Shown in pieces: positions 1 to 5,965 of a DNA stretch of 6,590 bases. Position 1 is the first letter of the stretch. Every line of letters begins with the position of its first letter. The notes below the pieces were generated by a model, which saw only the letters and a list, made by a program, of their open reading frames with translations, was not told where the DNA came from and searched no databases. Source of the DNA: Bacillota bacterium. Its GTDB lineage: Bacteria > Bacillota > DSM-12270 > Thermacetogeniales > Thermacetogeniaceae. The translations under genes and the position numbers were made by a program. The stretch is from the NCBI GenBank assembly GCA_030627585.1, contig DAOURU010000064.1, positions 1-6,590 on the forward strand, given 5' to 3'.

Positions 1-1404
1 CACCTGGATGAGAAAAAGGCTCCCTTTGAATTACAAGGGGAAGGAAACTGCATATACAAGCCCTTTCTCATAAAAGCTCCACGGAAAAATATTATCGCCC
101 TTCCTCGCAACTTCCCCATTTCCCAGGAGATCTGGCGCCCGATTACGAAGATGAAAAGGGATGCCGTCAAGTCACAGGGATACATGCTGGGGGATTTTCC
201 GGTCTTTGATAATGAGTACTTGTTGGGAGAACAGGAAAAGTTTCCCATCAGCATGGAGGAGGGGGTGGAAATGTATAAAAAGGTGCTGCGCCGGGAACTC
301 GCAAACGCTCCTGATAAGGGGTTGCTTGTATATATCCAGGACCTGGAGCTGATGGATTTCGGCGATATCGCCCTCGAAATCATGGAAAAGGCATGGAAAG
401 ATATTTTGGAGGAAGATAAAGCCAGGTACAAGGTGAACTTTGTTGCTCCGGATCAGTATTTCGATGAAGTGCTGACACCCCAAGAAATCAATAAACTTCC
501 GGTTTTGAAATTTGATAAAATTTGCTGGACTCCGGAGATCAGGCTGGTACTCAGGGCCGACGGGCATTACCCTCCGCTGGGAGTAACCGGTGTCAGCCGT
601 TATGACATCCACAAAACAGGGCTTTATGATCATCCCCTCGTATTCTGGGAAAACGGAAAGTATTACTGCGGCATCTTCGATTCACTCCTTGATAATTTCG
701 GCATTTCTCCTGAGGTTCCTGTTAGTGTGGAACGTCTTGGGGATACCGGCTACGACCTGGCGCGGGAAAGCCTTGATTCCCAGGCGGTTTTATACTTGAG
801 ATTGATGAAGAGGGCGTGCAACTGGGGCTGGAGGCCGACAGAAGGAAGACAGAAACGACCCTGCTTGAAAGGGTATTTACTATGTTCTGTTTTGCTTCAA
901 AAACTGGGGGACAATACCTATGGCTTAATTTTTGACCGAAGGTTCAAGAAGATCGATCCCCGAAATTTTGTGGGGCTTTGTGAAACCTTAAAGGTTTTTA
1001 TCGACAGTCGTGTCAATTACTTGCGGTATGGTTTGGATAGTTTCGCCGGAGAACGAGGGGCAGATCTCTCAACTGCATATGCTCTGTTCGAGCATATTGA
1101 GAAGTGGAAGAGAGAAGCGTTAGAGAAGGCAAAAGAGCTATATACTGTTAACCAGAGAACACCGCATGAATTACACCGCTTTTTGAACCTTTTACAGGGA
1201 TACTCCCTGGCCGTATATATGGCTACAGATTATATCCAAAGAGTGTGGGGTGAAAGCCCGGATGTGGAATACCTGGTAGAAAAGATGTACCATTACCTGC
1301 ATGAACTCTACCCACCGCTTTTCCCGGCGATGATCGAAAGGATTGATTCCATGAGCGAGCGGGATATTGAGAAGTATTTTCACCCCGCACCCGTCAGGAT
1401 GTAG
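1..1404 (+). CDS. Glycoside hydrolase family 57 protein, C-terminal part (5' end outside window)
   Basis: The frame is open from the first base, so the gene starts upstream; 467 codons are visible, and the first internal ATG (151) is not the true start. GH57 enzymes are retaining hydrolases or transferases acting on alpha-glucans (amylase, branching enzyme, 4-alpha-glucanotransferase). Supporting signs are an 'LPRNFPIS' stretch at visible residues 34-41, a GH57 region-4-like 'VYIQDLELMDFG' near residues 110-121 with Asp114 as candidate acid/base, and a long helical C-terminal part (about 350-465). The family's HQP and nucleophile regions would lie upstream and cannot be checked, so the specificity is unknown. 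No signal peptide can be assessed. The context with treZ and treT fits a role in intracellular glucan metabolism. The stop TAG (1402-1404) lies inside the end of the convergent treZ. The GH57 assignment rests on motif memory and is moderately sure. Confidence 0.65.
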   Translation, partial: HLDEKKAPFELQGEGNCIYKPFLIKAPRKNIIALPRNFPISQEIWRPITKMKRDAVKSQGYMLGDFPVFDNEYLLGEQEKFPISMEEGVEMYKKVLRRELANAPDKGLLVYIQDLELMDFGDIALEIMEKAWKDILEEDKARYKVNFVAPDQYFDEVLTPQEINKLPVLKFDKICWTPEIRLVLRADGHYPPLGVTGVSRYDIHKTGLYDHPLVFWENGKYYCGIFDSLLDNFGISPEVPVSVERLGDTGYDLARESLDSQAVLYLRLMKRACNWGWRPTEGRQKRPCLKGYLLCSVLLQKLGDNTYGLIFDRRFKKIDPRNFVGLCETLKVFIDSRVNYLRYGLDSFAGERGADLSTAYALFEHIEKWKREALEKAKELYTVNQRTPHELHRFLNLLQGYSLAVYMATDYIQRVWGESPDVEYLVEKMYHYLHELYPPLFPAMIERIDSMSERDIEKYFHPAPVRM

Positions 1405-3199
1405 TTCGGGAGGTTTCGAAGATCACCATCTGACCTTTTTGCAATCTCTGGCTTTCCCCTTCTTCCTCCCCGCCATAAATCTTCCAGGCAGAGTTGAAGA
1501 TCTGCTTGCCCGGATAATCCGTGATTGCGATTTCTTCGTCACCCAGGTTAAACAGGCCCGTTAATTTTATCCGGTGGTTCCACCGGCTTATTTCGACGAG
1601 CCTTTTTATTGTATCTACTCTTACTTTCAGGTTTTTTTTGTCTAATTTTTTGAGGACGGGGTGGGTAAACCTTAACCTGATCACGTCTCGATAAAAGTTA
1701 AACAATTGATGGTTTTGTTCGCTCCATTCATGTTGCGGCGTTAACTTTGAACGATAGAAGCATTGCATATCCTGGGGGTCAGGAATATTCTCCCAACCGA
1801 AGGCTTTAAATTCCTCCCTTCTTCCCTTGGAGACAGCTTTTTTTAATTTGGGGTCCTGGTAGTCTGTAAAGAAAAGAAAAGGGTTCTTTTCGCCGTATTC
1901 TTCACCCATGAAAATCAAAGGTATGTAAGCGGAGAAAAGCACCATTCCGGCGGCTGCTTTTAGATAGGGGAAATCTACGAGAGTGGAGATTCGATCACCG
2001 TGAGCGCGGTTGCCGACCTGATCGTGGTTCTGAAGGGCAACTACAAATTGCTTCCCGGGATTCTGGGAACCGTCAGTTCCGCGTTCCTTTTTCCAGTACA
2101 TCGAATACTGCCCGGTGTAGAGATAGTTCTTGTAGACTTTTTGCAGGTCGGTAATACGGCCGTAGTCGATATAATAGCCCCGGTTTTCTCCTGTTAAAAC
2201 TGTATGGATACAATGGTGAAAATCATCGAGCCACTGGGCGTCAATCCCGTAGCCTCCTTTTTCCGGCGGGTTGATCAGGCGGACATCATTTTCATCACTT
2301 TCGGCAATCACAAACTTTTTGCGGTTCTGCCTGGCAGCCACATCCTTTGCAGTCGTGCTTATTTCTTGGAGAATGTGGAGAGGGCTGTTGTCTTTAATGG
2401 CATGAACGGCATCCAATCTCAAGCCATCAAAACGGAAGACCTCCAGCCAGTACCGGACATTGTCCAGAACCATGTTTCTGGTGTATTCGGAATAGCGGTC
2501 ATCGAAATTTACGGCGGGCCCCCAGGGGGTTTTGTGTTTGAAGGTAAAATAGGGCCCATAGACGGGCAGGTAGTTCCCTTCCGGTCCAAAATGATTGTAA
2601 ACAACATCCAGGATCACGGCTATCTGTTTTTGGTGGCAGCGGTCTACCAGATATTTTAAGTCATCTGGAGTGCCGTAGTTATGGTAGACGCTGAACAGGT
2701 TGGCCCCGTCATACCCCCAATTCCACCTTCCTGGGGTCTGCACGACAGGCATTAACTCGATGGTGTTAACTCCCAATTCGAGCAGATAGTCAAGCCTCTC
2801 GACTACTGCTTGAAATGTGCCGACCTTGGTAAAGGTCCCCACATGAATTTCCATGATCATTAGCTCTTCCGGGTTTTCTCCTTTCCAGTTCCCATCCTGC
2901 CATTGATATTCTTCGTGGTCAATCAACTGGGAAAAACCGTGTACGCCAAAAGGCTGGAAGTTTGAGTAGGGGTCAGGGAATTCTCCTTCATCGTCTATCC
3001 TGAACTTGTATAAAAGGTTTAATCCCAGCCCTTCAATTACCGTGCTGTAAATGTGGGGTTTTTCCTCGGCCATCGGGAAGACCTTTTGCTGCTCGCCCGT
3101 CTTGATGACAACACTGACTTTTCGTTTATTATAAGCAAATACTCTAAATGCAATTTTGCTTTTTGCGCGGTCAATAATATTTGCGCCCATTTTGAACAT
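1394..3199 (-). CDS. treZ: Maltooligosyltrehalose trehalohydrolase (TreZ, GH13)
   Basis: TreZ (EC 3.2.1.141) hydrolyses the alpha-1,4 bond next to the trehalose unit of maltooligosyl-trehalose, releasing free trehalose in the cytoplasm. From the chosen start the protein is 601 residues, normal for the family. It has an N-terminal E-set/CBM48-like domain (about 4-90) and a (beta/alpha)8 barrel with all GH13 regions: 'DVVYNHFGPEGNYL' (198-211), 'GLRLDAVHAI' with nucleophile Asp263, 'IAESDEND' with acid/base Glu300, and 'QNHDQVGNRAHGDR' with Asp393. The AESDEND and GNRAHGDR forms, and 'GGYGIDAQWLDDFHH' (315-329), separate TreZ from branching enzymes. The frame is open to an ATG at 3289, but that would run through the treT start and promoter region. 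The ATG at 3199 follows AGAAAGGA with an 11-nt gap and comes just before 'MGANI', where TreZ homology begins. ATG 3190 is an alternative start. Its usual partner TreY is not in the window. Confidence 0.93.
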   Translation of the reverse strand: MFKMGANIIDRAKSKIAFRVFAYNKRKVSVVIKTGEQQKVFPMAEEKPHIYSTVIEGLGLNLLYKFRIDDEGEFPDPYSNFQPFGVHGFSQLIDHEEYQWQDGNWKGENPEELMIMEIHVGTFTKVGTFQAVVERLDYLLELGVNTIELMPVVQTPGRWNWGYDGANLFSVYHNYGTPDDLKYLVDRCHQKQIAVILDVVYNHFGPEGNYLPVYGPYFTFKHKTPWGPAVNFDDRYSEYTRNMVLDNVRYWLEVFRFDGLRLDAVHAIKDNSPLHILQEISTTAKDVAARQNRKKFVIAESDENDVRLINPPEKGGYGIDAQWLDDFHHCIHTVLTGENRGYYIDYGRITDLQKVYKNYLYTGQYSMYWKKERGTDGSQNPGKQFVVALQNHDQVGNRAHGDRISTLVDFPYLKAAAGMVLFSAYIPLIFMGEEYGEKNPFLFFTDYQDPKLKKAVSKGRREEFKAFGWENIPDPQDMQCFYRSKLTPQHEWSEQNHQLFNFYRDVIRLRFTHPVLKKLDKKNLKVRVDTIKRLVEISRWNHRIKLTGLFNLGDEEIAITDYPGKQIFNSAWKIYGGEEEGESQRLQKGQMVIFETSRTTS

Positions 3200-3210
3200 A
3201 GTATAAATGG

Positions 3211-3218
3211 TCCTTTCT
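3211..3218 (-). promoter_or_regulatory. Ribosome binding site of treZ
   Basis: On the minus strand AGAAAGGA lies 11 nt before the ATG at 3199 and 20 nt before the ATG at 3190. This decides the start in favour of 3199, and against the longer frame starting at 3289, whose first codon sits on the CATG palindrome of the treT start. Confidence 0.6.
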
Positions 3219-3244
3219 AAAAAGCTTTGTTTCCTTCGAAAATA

Positions 3245-3275
3245 AGTATAACCATAATTCAAAAAATATTGTAAA
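3245..3275 (-). promoter_or_regulatory. Candidate treZ promoter in the treZ-treT divergent region
   Basis: On the minus strand TTTACA (3275-3270) and TATACT (3250-3245) resemble sigma-A -35 and -10 boxes. The spacing of 19 bp is longer than ideal. The 88-bp gap (3200-3287) must hold both divergent promoters. For treT, CATAAT (3253-3258) and TATAAC (3247-3252) are possible -10 boxes but have no convincing -35 partner. The two promoters would overlap, so the genes could be controlled together. Confidence 0.35.
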
Positions 3276-3280
3276 AGGGG
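3273..3280 (+). promoter_or_regulatory. Ribosome binding site of treT
   Basis: AAAAGGGG ends 7 nt before the ATG at 3288 and supports this as the treT start. Confidence 0.65.
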
Positions 3281-3287
3281 TCGTGAC

Positions 3288-4556
3288 ATGGAGCCTGTAA
3301 AAACTCTCGAAAAAAGATACGTGGATTATGAAGAGATAATTGATATCGATACTAAACTGCAGTTGGATTATTATGTCAAAAGAATCCAGGACAAAAAAAT
3401 AGCAATGGTCAATACTACGTCCTTCGGAGGTGGCGTCGCGGAGATCCTTCATTCTCTGGTGCCGCTCTCTCGAGATCTGGGCATAAGAATAGATTGGTGG
3501 AAAATAAAGGGCGCGAAAGAGTTTTATGCTGTAACAAAAGCCTTTCATAACTGTTTGCAGGGGGAGGAGGGGACATTCAGCCCCGAAGCAAAAAAAATTT
3601 ATCTCGAGTATAATGAAATGAATGCTGCCACCATTAAAGATTGGGACTACGATTTTATTGTTGTGCATGATCCTCAGCCGGCAGCACTTATCAATTTCCG
3701 GCGTGACAATGATACAACAAAATGGATCTGGCGCTGCCATATCGATACTTCTACACCCGACCCGGAATCCTGGCGCTTTTTATATCAATATATCAAGCAT
3801 TATGATGCATGTATTTTTACTATGCCTGACTTTGTGAAGGAGTACGAAAGCTTGCCCAACCTTACTTTCTTCACACCAACAATTGACCCTCTCAGTCCCA
3901 AGAATATACCTTTGGAGAAAGAAGAGGCGCAAACAATCACCAGCCGCTTTGGAGTGGACATTAACAGGCCCTTAATCTCTCAGGTTTCCCGCTTTGATCC
4001 CTGGAAAGATCCTTTGGGAGTAATCGATGTATATAAAATTGTCAAGAAAGAATTTCCTAGCGTCCAGTTGGCTCTAGTTGGGTCGATGGCTACAGATGAC
4101 CCCGAGGGGTGGGATTATTTATACCGGACTTTGCGAAAGGCCGGGGAAGATTACGACATTAAAATTGTTACCGAGGTTAATGGTATTTCTAATCTCGAAG
4201 TCAACGCTTTTCAGACTATCTCCAATGTCTTGATCCAGAAATCCATCCGGGAAGGTTTTGGATTAACCGTTGCGGAGGGGTTCTGGAAGGAAACACCTGT
4301 TATCGGGGGCAATATCGGAGGGATAAAGTACCAGATCGATGATGGTGTTAACGGGTACTTGGTGGAGACAGTAGAAGAATGCGCTGAAAAGGTCCTTAAA
4401 TTATTAAGGAACCCCACCCTGGCCGAGGAGATGGGCAAGGCCGGAAAAGAAAAGGTGCGCAAAAACTTTTTGATTACCACGAATATTTTAAACTACCTGA
4501 AGTTGTTTGACAAACTTATTGAAAAAGAGAGCAGCCTCCTTTCTCGCATAAAATAG
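3288..4556 (+). CDS. treT: Trehalose glycosyltransferring synthase (TreT, GT4)
   Basis: TreT reversibly joins glucose from ADP- or UDP-glucose to free glucose, giving trehalose; in some organisms it mainly runs towards breakdown. The 422-residue protein matches the family length (about 410) and has a GT-B fold layout. It shows a glycine-rich loop 'TTSFGGGVAE' (43-52), 'WRCHIDTS' (148-155), the donor-domain start 'SQVSRFDPWKDP' with Arg235 and Lys240, and the E-x7-E pair Glu322/Glu330 in 'REGFGLTVAE', followed by 'NIGGIKYQI'. There is no signal peptide or membrane segment, so it is cytosolic. The ATG start has a good AAAAGGGG site. It is divergent from treZ, which also yields trehalose, so two routes meet here. 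Trehalose phosphorylases of the same GT4 subgroup are the main alternative, because they share these motifs. Confidence 0.88.
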   Translation: MEPVKTLEKRYVDYEEIIDIDTKLQLDYYVKRIQDKKIAMVNTTSFGGGVAEILHSLVPLSRDLGIRIDWWKIKGAKEFYAVTKAFHNCLQGEEGTFSPEAKKIYLEYNEMNAATIKDWDYDFIVVHDPQPAALINFRRDNDTTKWIWRCHIDTSTPDPESWRFLYQYIKHYDACIFTMPDFVKEYESLPNLTFFTPTIDPLSPKNIPLEKEEAQTITSRFGVDINRPLISQVSRFDPWKDPLGVIDVYKIVKKEFPSVQLALVGSMATDDPEGWDYLYRTLRKAGEDYDIKIVTEVNGISNLEVNAFQTISNVLIQKSIREGFGLTVAEGFWKETPVIGGNIGGIKYQIDDGVNGYLVETVEECAEKVLKLLRNPTLAEEMGKAGKEKVRKNFLITTNILNYLKLFDKLIEKESSLLSRIK

Positions 4557-4587
4557 GGTTCTTTTTTTGCAAGCAGTCAAGAAGTTT

Positions 4588-4749
4588 TTAGTTTGTTCCT
4601 GCGCTTAAGTGCAAGCCAATCAACCCAATAATAACTAAACCAATACTGACTATCTTAATGATGTTCGCTGATTCATCAAAGCATAAAATTCCAATTACGG
4701 CAATCAACGCTGTCCCCACGCCGGCCCAAACTGCATAAGCCAAACTGTT
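4588..4749 (-). pseudogene. Remnant of a small multidrug resistance (SMR/EmrE-type) transporter, C-terminal part
   Basis: A minus-strand frame encodes 53 residues ending at TAA (4588-4590). They include 'AYAVWAGVGTALIAVIGIL' (TM3, residues 4-22), then 'FDESANIIK' and a last hydrophobic helix 'IVSIGLVIIGLIGLHLS'. This is the typical second half of an SMR exporter: the AYAVWAGVGTA motif, an acidic/Ser loop and TM4. An in-frame TAA (4752-4750) directly precedes it, and there is no start. The frame just upstream reads 'ALLKTV', resembling the normal 'ALKT-(I/V)P' lead-in. This suggests a small deletion or frameshift there. TM1 and TM2, including the essential membrane glutamate, are missing, so the piece cannot be a functional transporter. 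Confidence 0.75.
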
Positions 4750-4779
4750 TTAAGTAATGCCGCGGAAGTTGTCCCTAAA

Positions 4780-4992
4780 TCACCAGGGAATCCTATCCAT
4801 GTGCTTCCCTTTTAGGATCGGGGTGATTTTCCCCTTTAAAGGTTCGGGTACGTCCTTAAGTTTCATTTCATCAATTTTGAGTATTTCGACTGTTTCAACC
4901 TTCACACGCAGGGCAAGCTCTCTTGCTGTCAGGCCTTGATCTTTTCTTAAGTCCTTTACTCTTTTATTCCCAATACCAAATCCAAAAATCAT
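4780..4992 (-). CDS. Small helix-turn-helix protein (70 residues)
   Basis: This is a compact protein with an XRE-like helix-turn-helix. Residues 10-40 hold 'KRVKDLRKDQGLTARELA', then 'VKVETVEILKIDEMKLKDVP' up to residue 49, and the C-terminus ends in 'MDRIPW'. Small stand-alone proteins with the 'LKVDEMKLKDVPEPLK...DKIPW' pattern recur in Clostridia and are annotated only as helix-turn-helix or transcriptional regulators; no target is known to me. The ATG at 4992 follows AGGGGGG (5010-5004) with an 11-nt gap. I see no convincing promoter upstream, where IS remnants begin, so it may be poorly expressed. It reads away from the DUF134 block and towards the SMR remnant. Its own frame looks intact. 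Confidence 0.7.
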   Translation of the reverse strand: MIFGFGIGNKRVKDLRKDQGLTARELALRVKVETVEILKIDEMKLKDVPEPLKGKITPILKGKHMDRIPW

Positions 4993-5030
4993 CTTGCAGG
5001 CGACCCCCCTGTTTTTTTATCTTTCCGGCA

Positions 5031-5055
5031 TTTTTTGGTCTGCTAGCCCAAAAAA
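5031..5055. repeat. Inverted repeat TTTTTTGG / CCAAAAAA
   Basis: Perfect 8-bp arms (5031-5038 and 5048-5055) flank a 9-nt loop. A competing pairing GGTCT (5037-5041) with AGACC (5055-5059) is also possible. No U-run follows a GC-rich stem on either strand, so it does not look like an intrinsic terminator. It could be part of a mobile-element end. Confidence 0.45.
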
Positions 5056-5118
5056 GACCTGCAATCGAAAGGATGGTAGACACTCCTTGAAAATCAGTTT
5101 ATCAATAAAAACCCAATA

Positions 5119-5143
5119 CGTCGAGGGGGGCGAAGCGACGCCC
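5119..5143. repeat. Overlapping alternative hairpins (CGTCG/CGACG and GGGCG/CGCCC)
   Basis: CGTCG (5119-5123) pairs with CGACG (5136-5140), and GGGCG (5128-5132) pairs with CGCCC (5139-5143) around a 6-nt loop. The two stems share bases, so only one can form at a time. The segment lies 15 bp downstream (minus strand) of the end of the IstB remnant. Either element-end structure or chance is possible. Confidence 0.3.
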
Positions 5144-5157
5144 GGCATTTCAATTTA

Positions 5158-5331
5158 TCACACTGTCTCTAAAGTTCCAGGAATTGTGAGGCACCACTTC
5201 CTCTTGTTCTTATGAACATTGTGAATCAGGCGGTCGAGAATCGCATCGGCCAGAGCGAGATCACCCAGTGCCTCATGCCAGTGCTCAACGGGAACCTGGC
5301 TGAAAAAAATTCCCTCAGCCCACCCGGGCAT
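5158..5331 (-). pseudogene. C-terminal remnant of an IS21-family IstB transposition helper ATPase
   Basis: A 57-codon minus-strand frame contains 'FFSQVPVEHWHEALGD' (residues 9-24) and 'LALADAILDRLIHNVH' (25-40). These match the conserved C-terminal end of IstB ('SQLPVxxWHExIGDxTLADAILDRLVHNAHR'). IstB is the AAA+ ATPase that helps the IstA transposase of IS21 elements choose targets. Full IstB is about 250 residues; the Walker A and B motifs and most of the AAA+ core are missing. After residue 40 the usual 'RIELKGxSMRK' tail is replaced by an unrelated Lys-rich ending, so that end has also drifted or recombined. Homology stops near 5310, just before the promoter region of the DUF134 gene. 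No istA is in the window. It is a dead fragment. Confidence 0.75.
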
Positions 5332-5335
5332 GTTT

Positions 5336-5354
5336 AAAAAAATTTTTGAGAAAA
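5336..5354 (+). promoter_or_regulatory. A/T-tract upstream (UP-like) element
   Basis: Runs of A and T sit immediately upstream of the -35 box at 5357, in the position where the RNA polymerase alpha subunit contacts UP elements. This supports a strong promoter for the DUF134 gene. It is assigned by composition and position only. Confidence 0.4.
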
Positions 5355-5356
5355 CC

Positions 5357-5385
5357 TTGAATTTTTTGCTCTCTTTTTGTATACT
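5357..5385 (+). promoter_or_regulatory. Sigma-A-type promoter of the DUF134 gene
   Basis: TTGAAT (5357-5362) and TATACT (5380-5385) are separated by exactly 17 bp. Each box is one or two bases from consensus. Transcription would start near 5391-5394, directly at the left edge of the 18-bp palindrome and about 45 nt before the GTG start at 5438. Confidence 0.7.
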
Positions 5386-5394
5386 TTAAATAGA

Positions 5395-5412
5395 AATGGG
5401 CATATGCCCATT
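5395..5412. promoter_or_regulatory. Perfect 18-bp palindrome, candidate operator
   Basis: AATGGGCATATGCCCATT is a perfect dyad centred between 5403 and 5404, about 10 bp downstream of the -10 box, so it covers or directly follows the predicted transcription start. A dimeric regulator bound here would block initiation or early elongation. The DUF134 protein encoded next carries a DNA-binding domain and is the obvious candidate. The Fur-like fragment and the small HTH protein are weaker candidates. In RNA the site has no spare bases for a loop, so a DNA operator is more likely than a terminator or attenuator. Confidence 0.6.
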
Positions 5413-5437
5413 ATAAAGATGGGGCACTCCACGGTAG

Positions 5438-5965
5438 GTGATTAAAATTCCGAGAAGAAGGAGAAGGCGGTGGGTGCAGTTTCTCCCTCCCGAAACGTTT
5501 TATAAACCAGCAGGAGTTCCTCTTCGGGATTTGGAAGAGGTTTGTTTATCGATAGAAGAGTTGGAGGCAGTCCGCTTGAAGGATCTGGAAGAATTGGATC
5601 AGGAGAAGTGCGCCGCCCAAATGGGAATCTCCCGTACCACTTTCCAGCGTGTTTTATACGCAGCGCGCTCCAAAATCGCGGAGGCCCTTGTTAACGGAAA
5701 AGCAATCCGGATCGAGGGAGGTGATTTCGAGGTGCCGGCAGTCCGAAGATTTAAATGTGCAGTCTGCAGCTACGAATTCGAAGTGCCCTTTGGAACCGGG
5801 CAGCGGGGTATGAATCTAACCTGTCCAAACTGCGGGAGAGGATCTGTCCACAGGATAAGCGGTTTGCCCGGGTCAGAAGGAACTCCTGGAGGTGGTCAGG
5901 GTGGCTGGCAAGCCGGTCCAGGTAAGGGCGGTCCTCGCAGAGGAAGGCAATTCCGCGGTGGTTAG
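5438..5965 (+). CDS. DUF134 (UPF0251) family DNA-binding protein with C-terminal zinc ribbon
   Basis: This is a predicted transcription regulator of unknown target. Residues 5-34 carry an Arg-rich N-terminus and the family signature 'FLPPETFYKPAGVPLRDLEEV'. Residues 39-92 form a sigma-70 region-4-like helix-turn-helix: 'LSIEELEAVRLKDLE', then 'AAQMGISRTTFQRVL', ending with the hallmark 'ALVNGKAIRIEGG' (83-95). Residues 104-140 form a zinc ribbon with Cys107/Cys110 and Cys129/Cys132. The last 30 residues are Gly/Arg-rich and low in complexity. Many family members have Cys near the N-terminus; this one has only Arg there. The GTG at 5438 is the earliest possible start because TAG immediately precedes it, and homology requires a start about here. 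No good Shine-Dalgarno is present; GGGG (5421-5424) is 13 nt away. The strong promoter and palindrome upstream suggest self-control. The tail overlaps the Fur-like frame at 5892-5965. Confidence 0.88.
   Translation: MIKIPRRRRRRWVQFLPPETFYKPAGVPLRDLEEVCLSIEELEAVRLKDLEELDQEKCAAQMGISRTTFQRVLYAARSKIAEALVNGKAIRIEGGDFEVPAVRRFKCAVCSYEFEVPFGTGQRGMNLTCPNCGRGSVHRISGLPGSEGTPGGGQGGWQAGPGKGGPRRGRQFRGG

Larger units (their letters stand above)
4993..5157. other. Non-coding, hairpin-containing region, possibly the distal end of an IS21-type element
   Basis: No gene is apparent here. The stretch lies directly downstream of the IstB remnant on the minus strand, where an IS21 element would carry its terminal non-coding end. 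It contains an inverted repeat TTTTTTGG/CCAAAAAA (5031-5038 and 5048-5055) and two mutually exclusive short hairpins around 5119-5143. No clean TG...CA end or flanking target duplication could be defined by eye. Confidence 0.35.

Noticed and set aside
172..633. 153-codon minus-strand frame opposite the GH57 gene
   Set aside because: It is antisense to a clearly coding, conserved frame and its translation shows no recognisable domain.
2204..2659. 151-codon plus-strand frame inside treZ
   Set aside because: It lies opposite the GH13 catalytic motifs of treZ, which are unmistakable; it is a shadow frame.
3200..3289. 30-residue N-terminal extension of treZ to ATG 3289
   Set aside because: It would overlap the treT start codon and the divergent promoters, and TreZ homology begins only at 'MGANI'; the ATG at 3199 has its own ribosome site.
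3171..3740. 189-codon minus-strand frame opposite the treT start
   Set aside because: It covers the divergent promoter region and the conserved TreT N-terminal region, and has no recognisable domain.
4557..4570. T-run after treT as an intrinsic terminator
   Set aside because: No GC-rich stem precedes the seven Ts; the nearest pairing, GAGA with TCTC, is weak and too far away.
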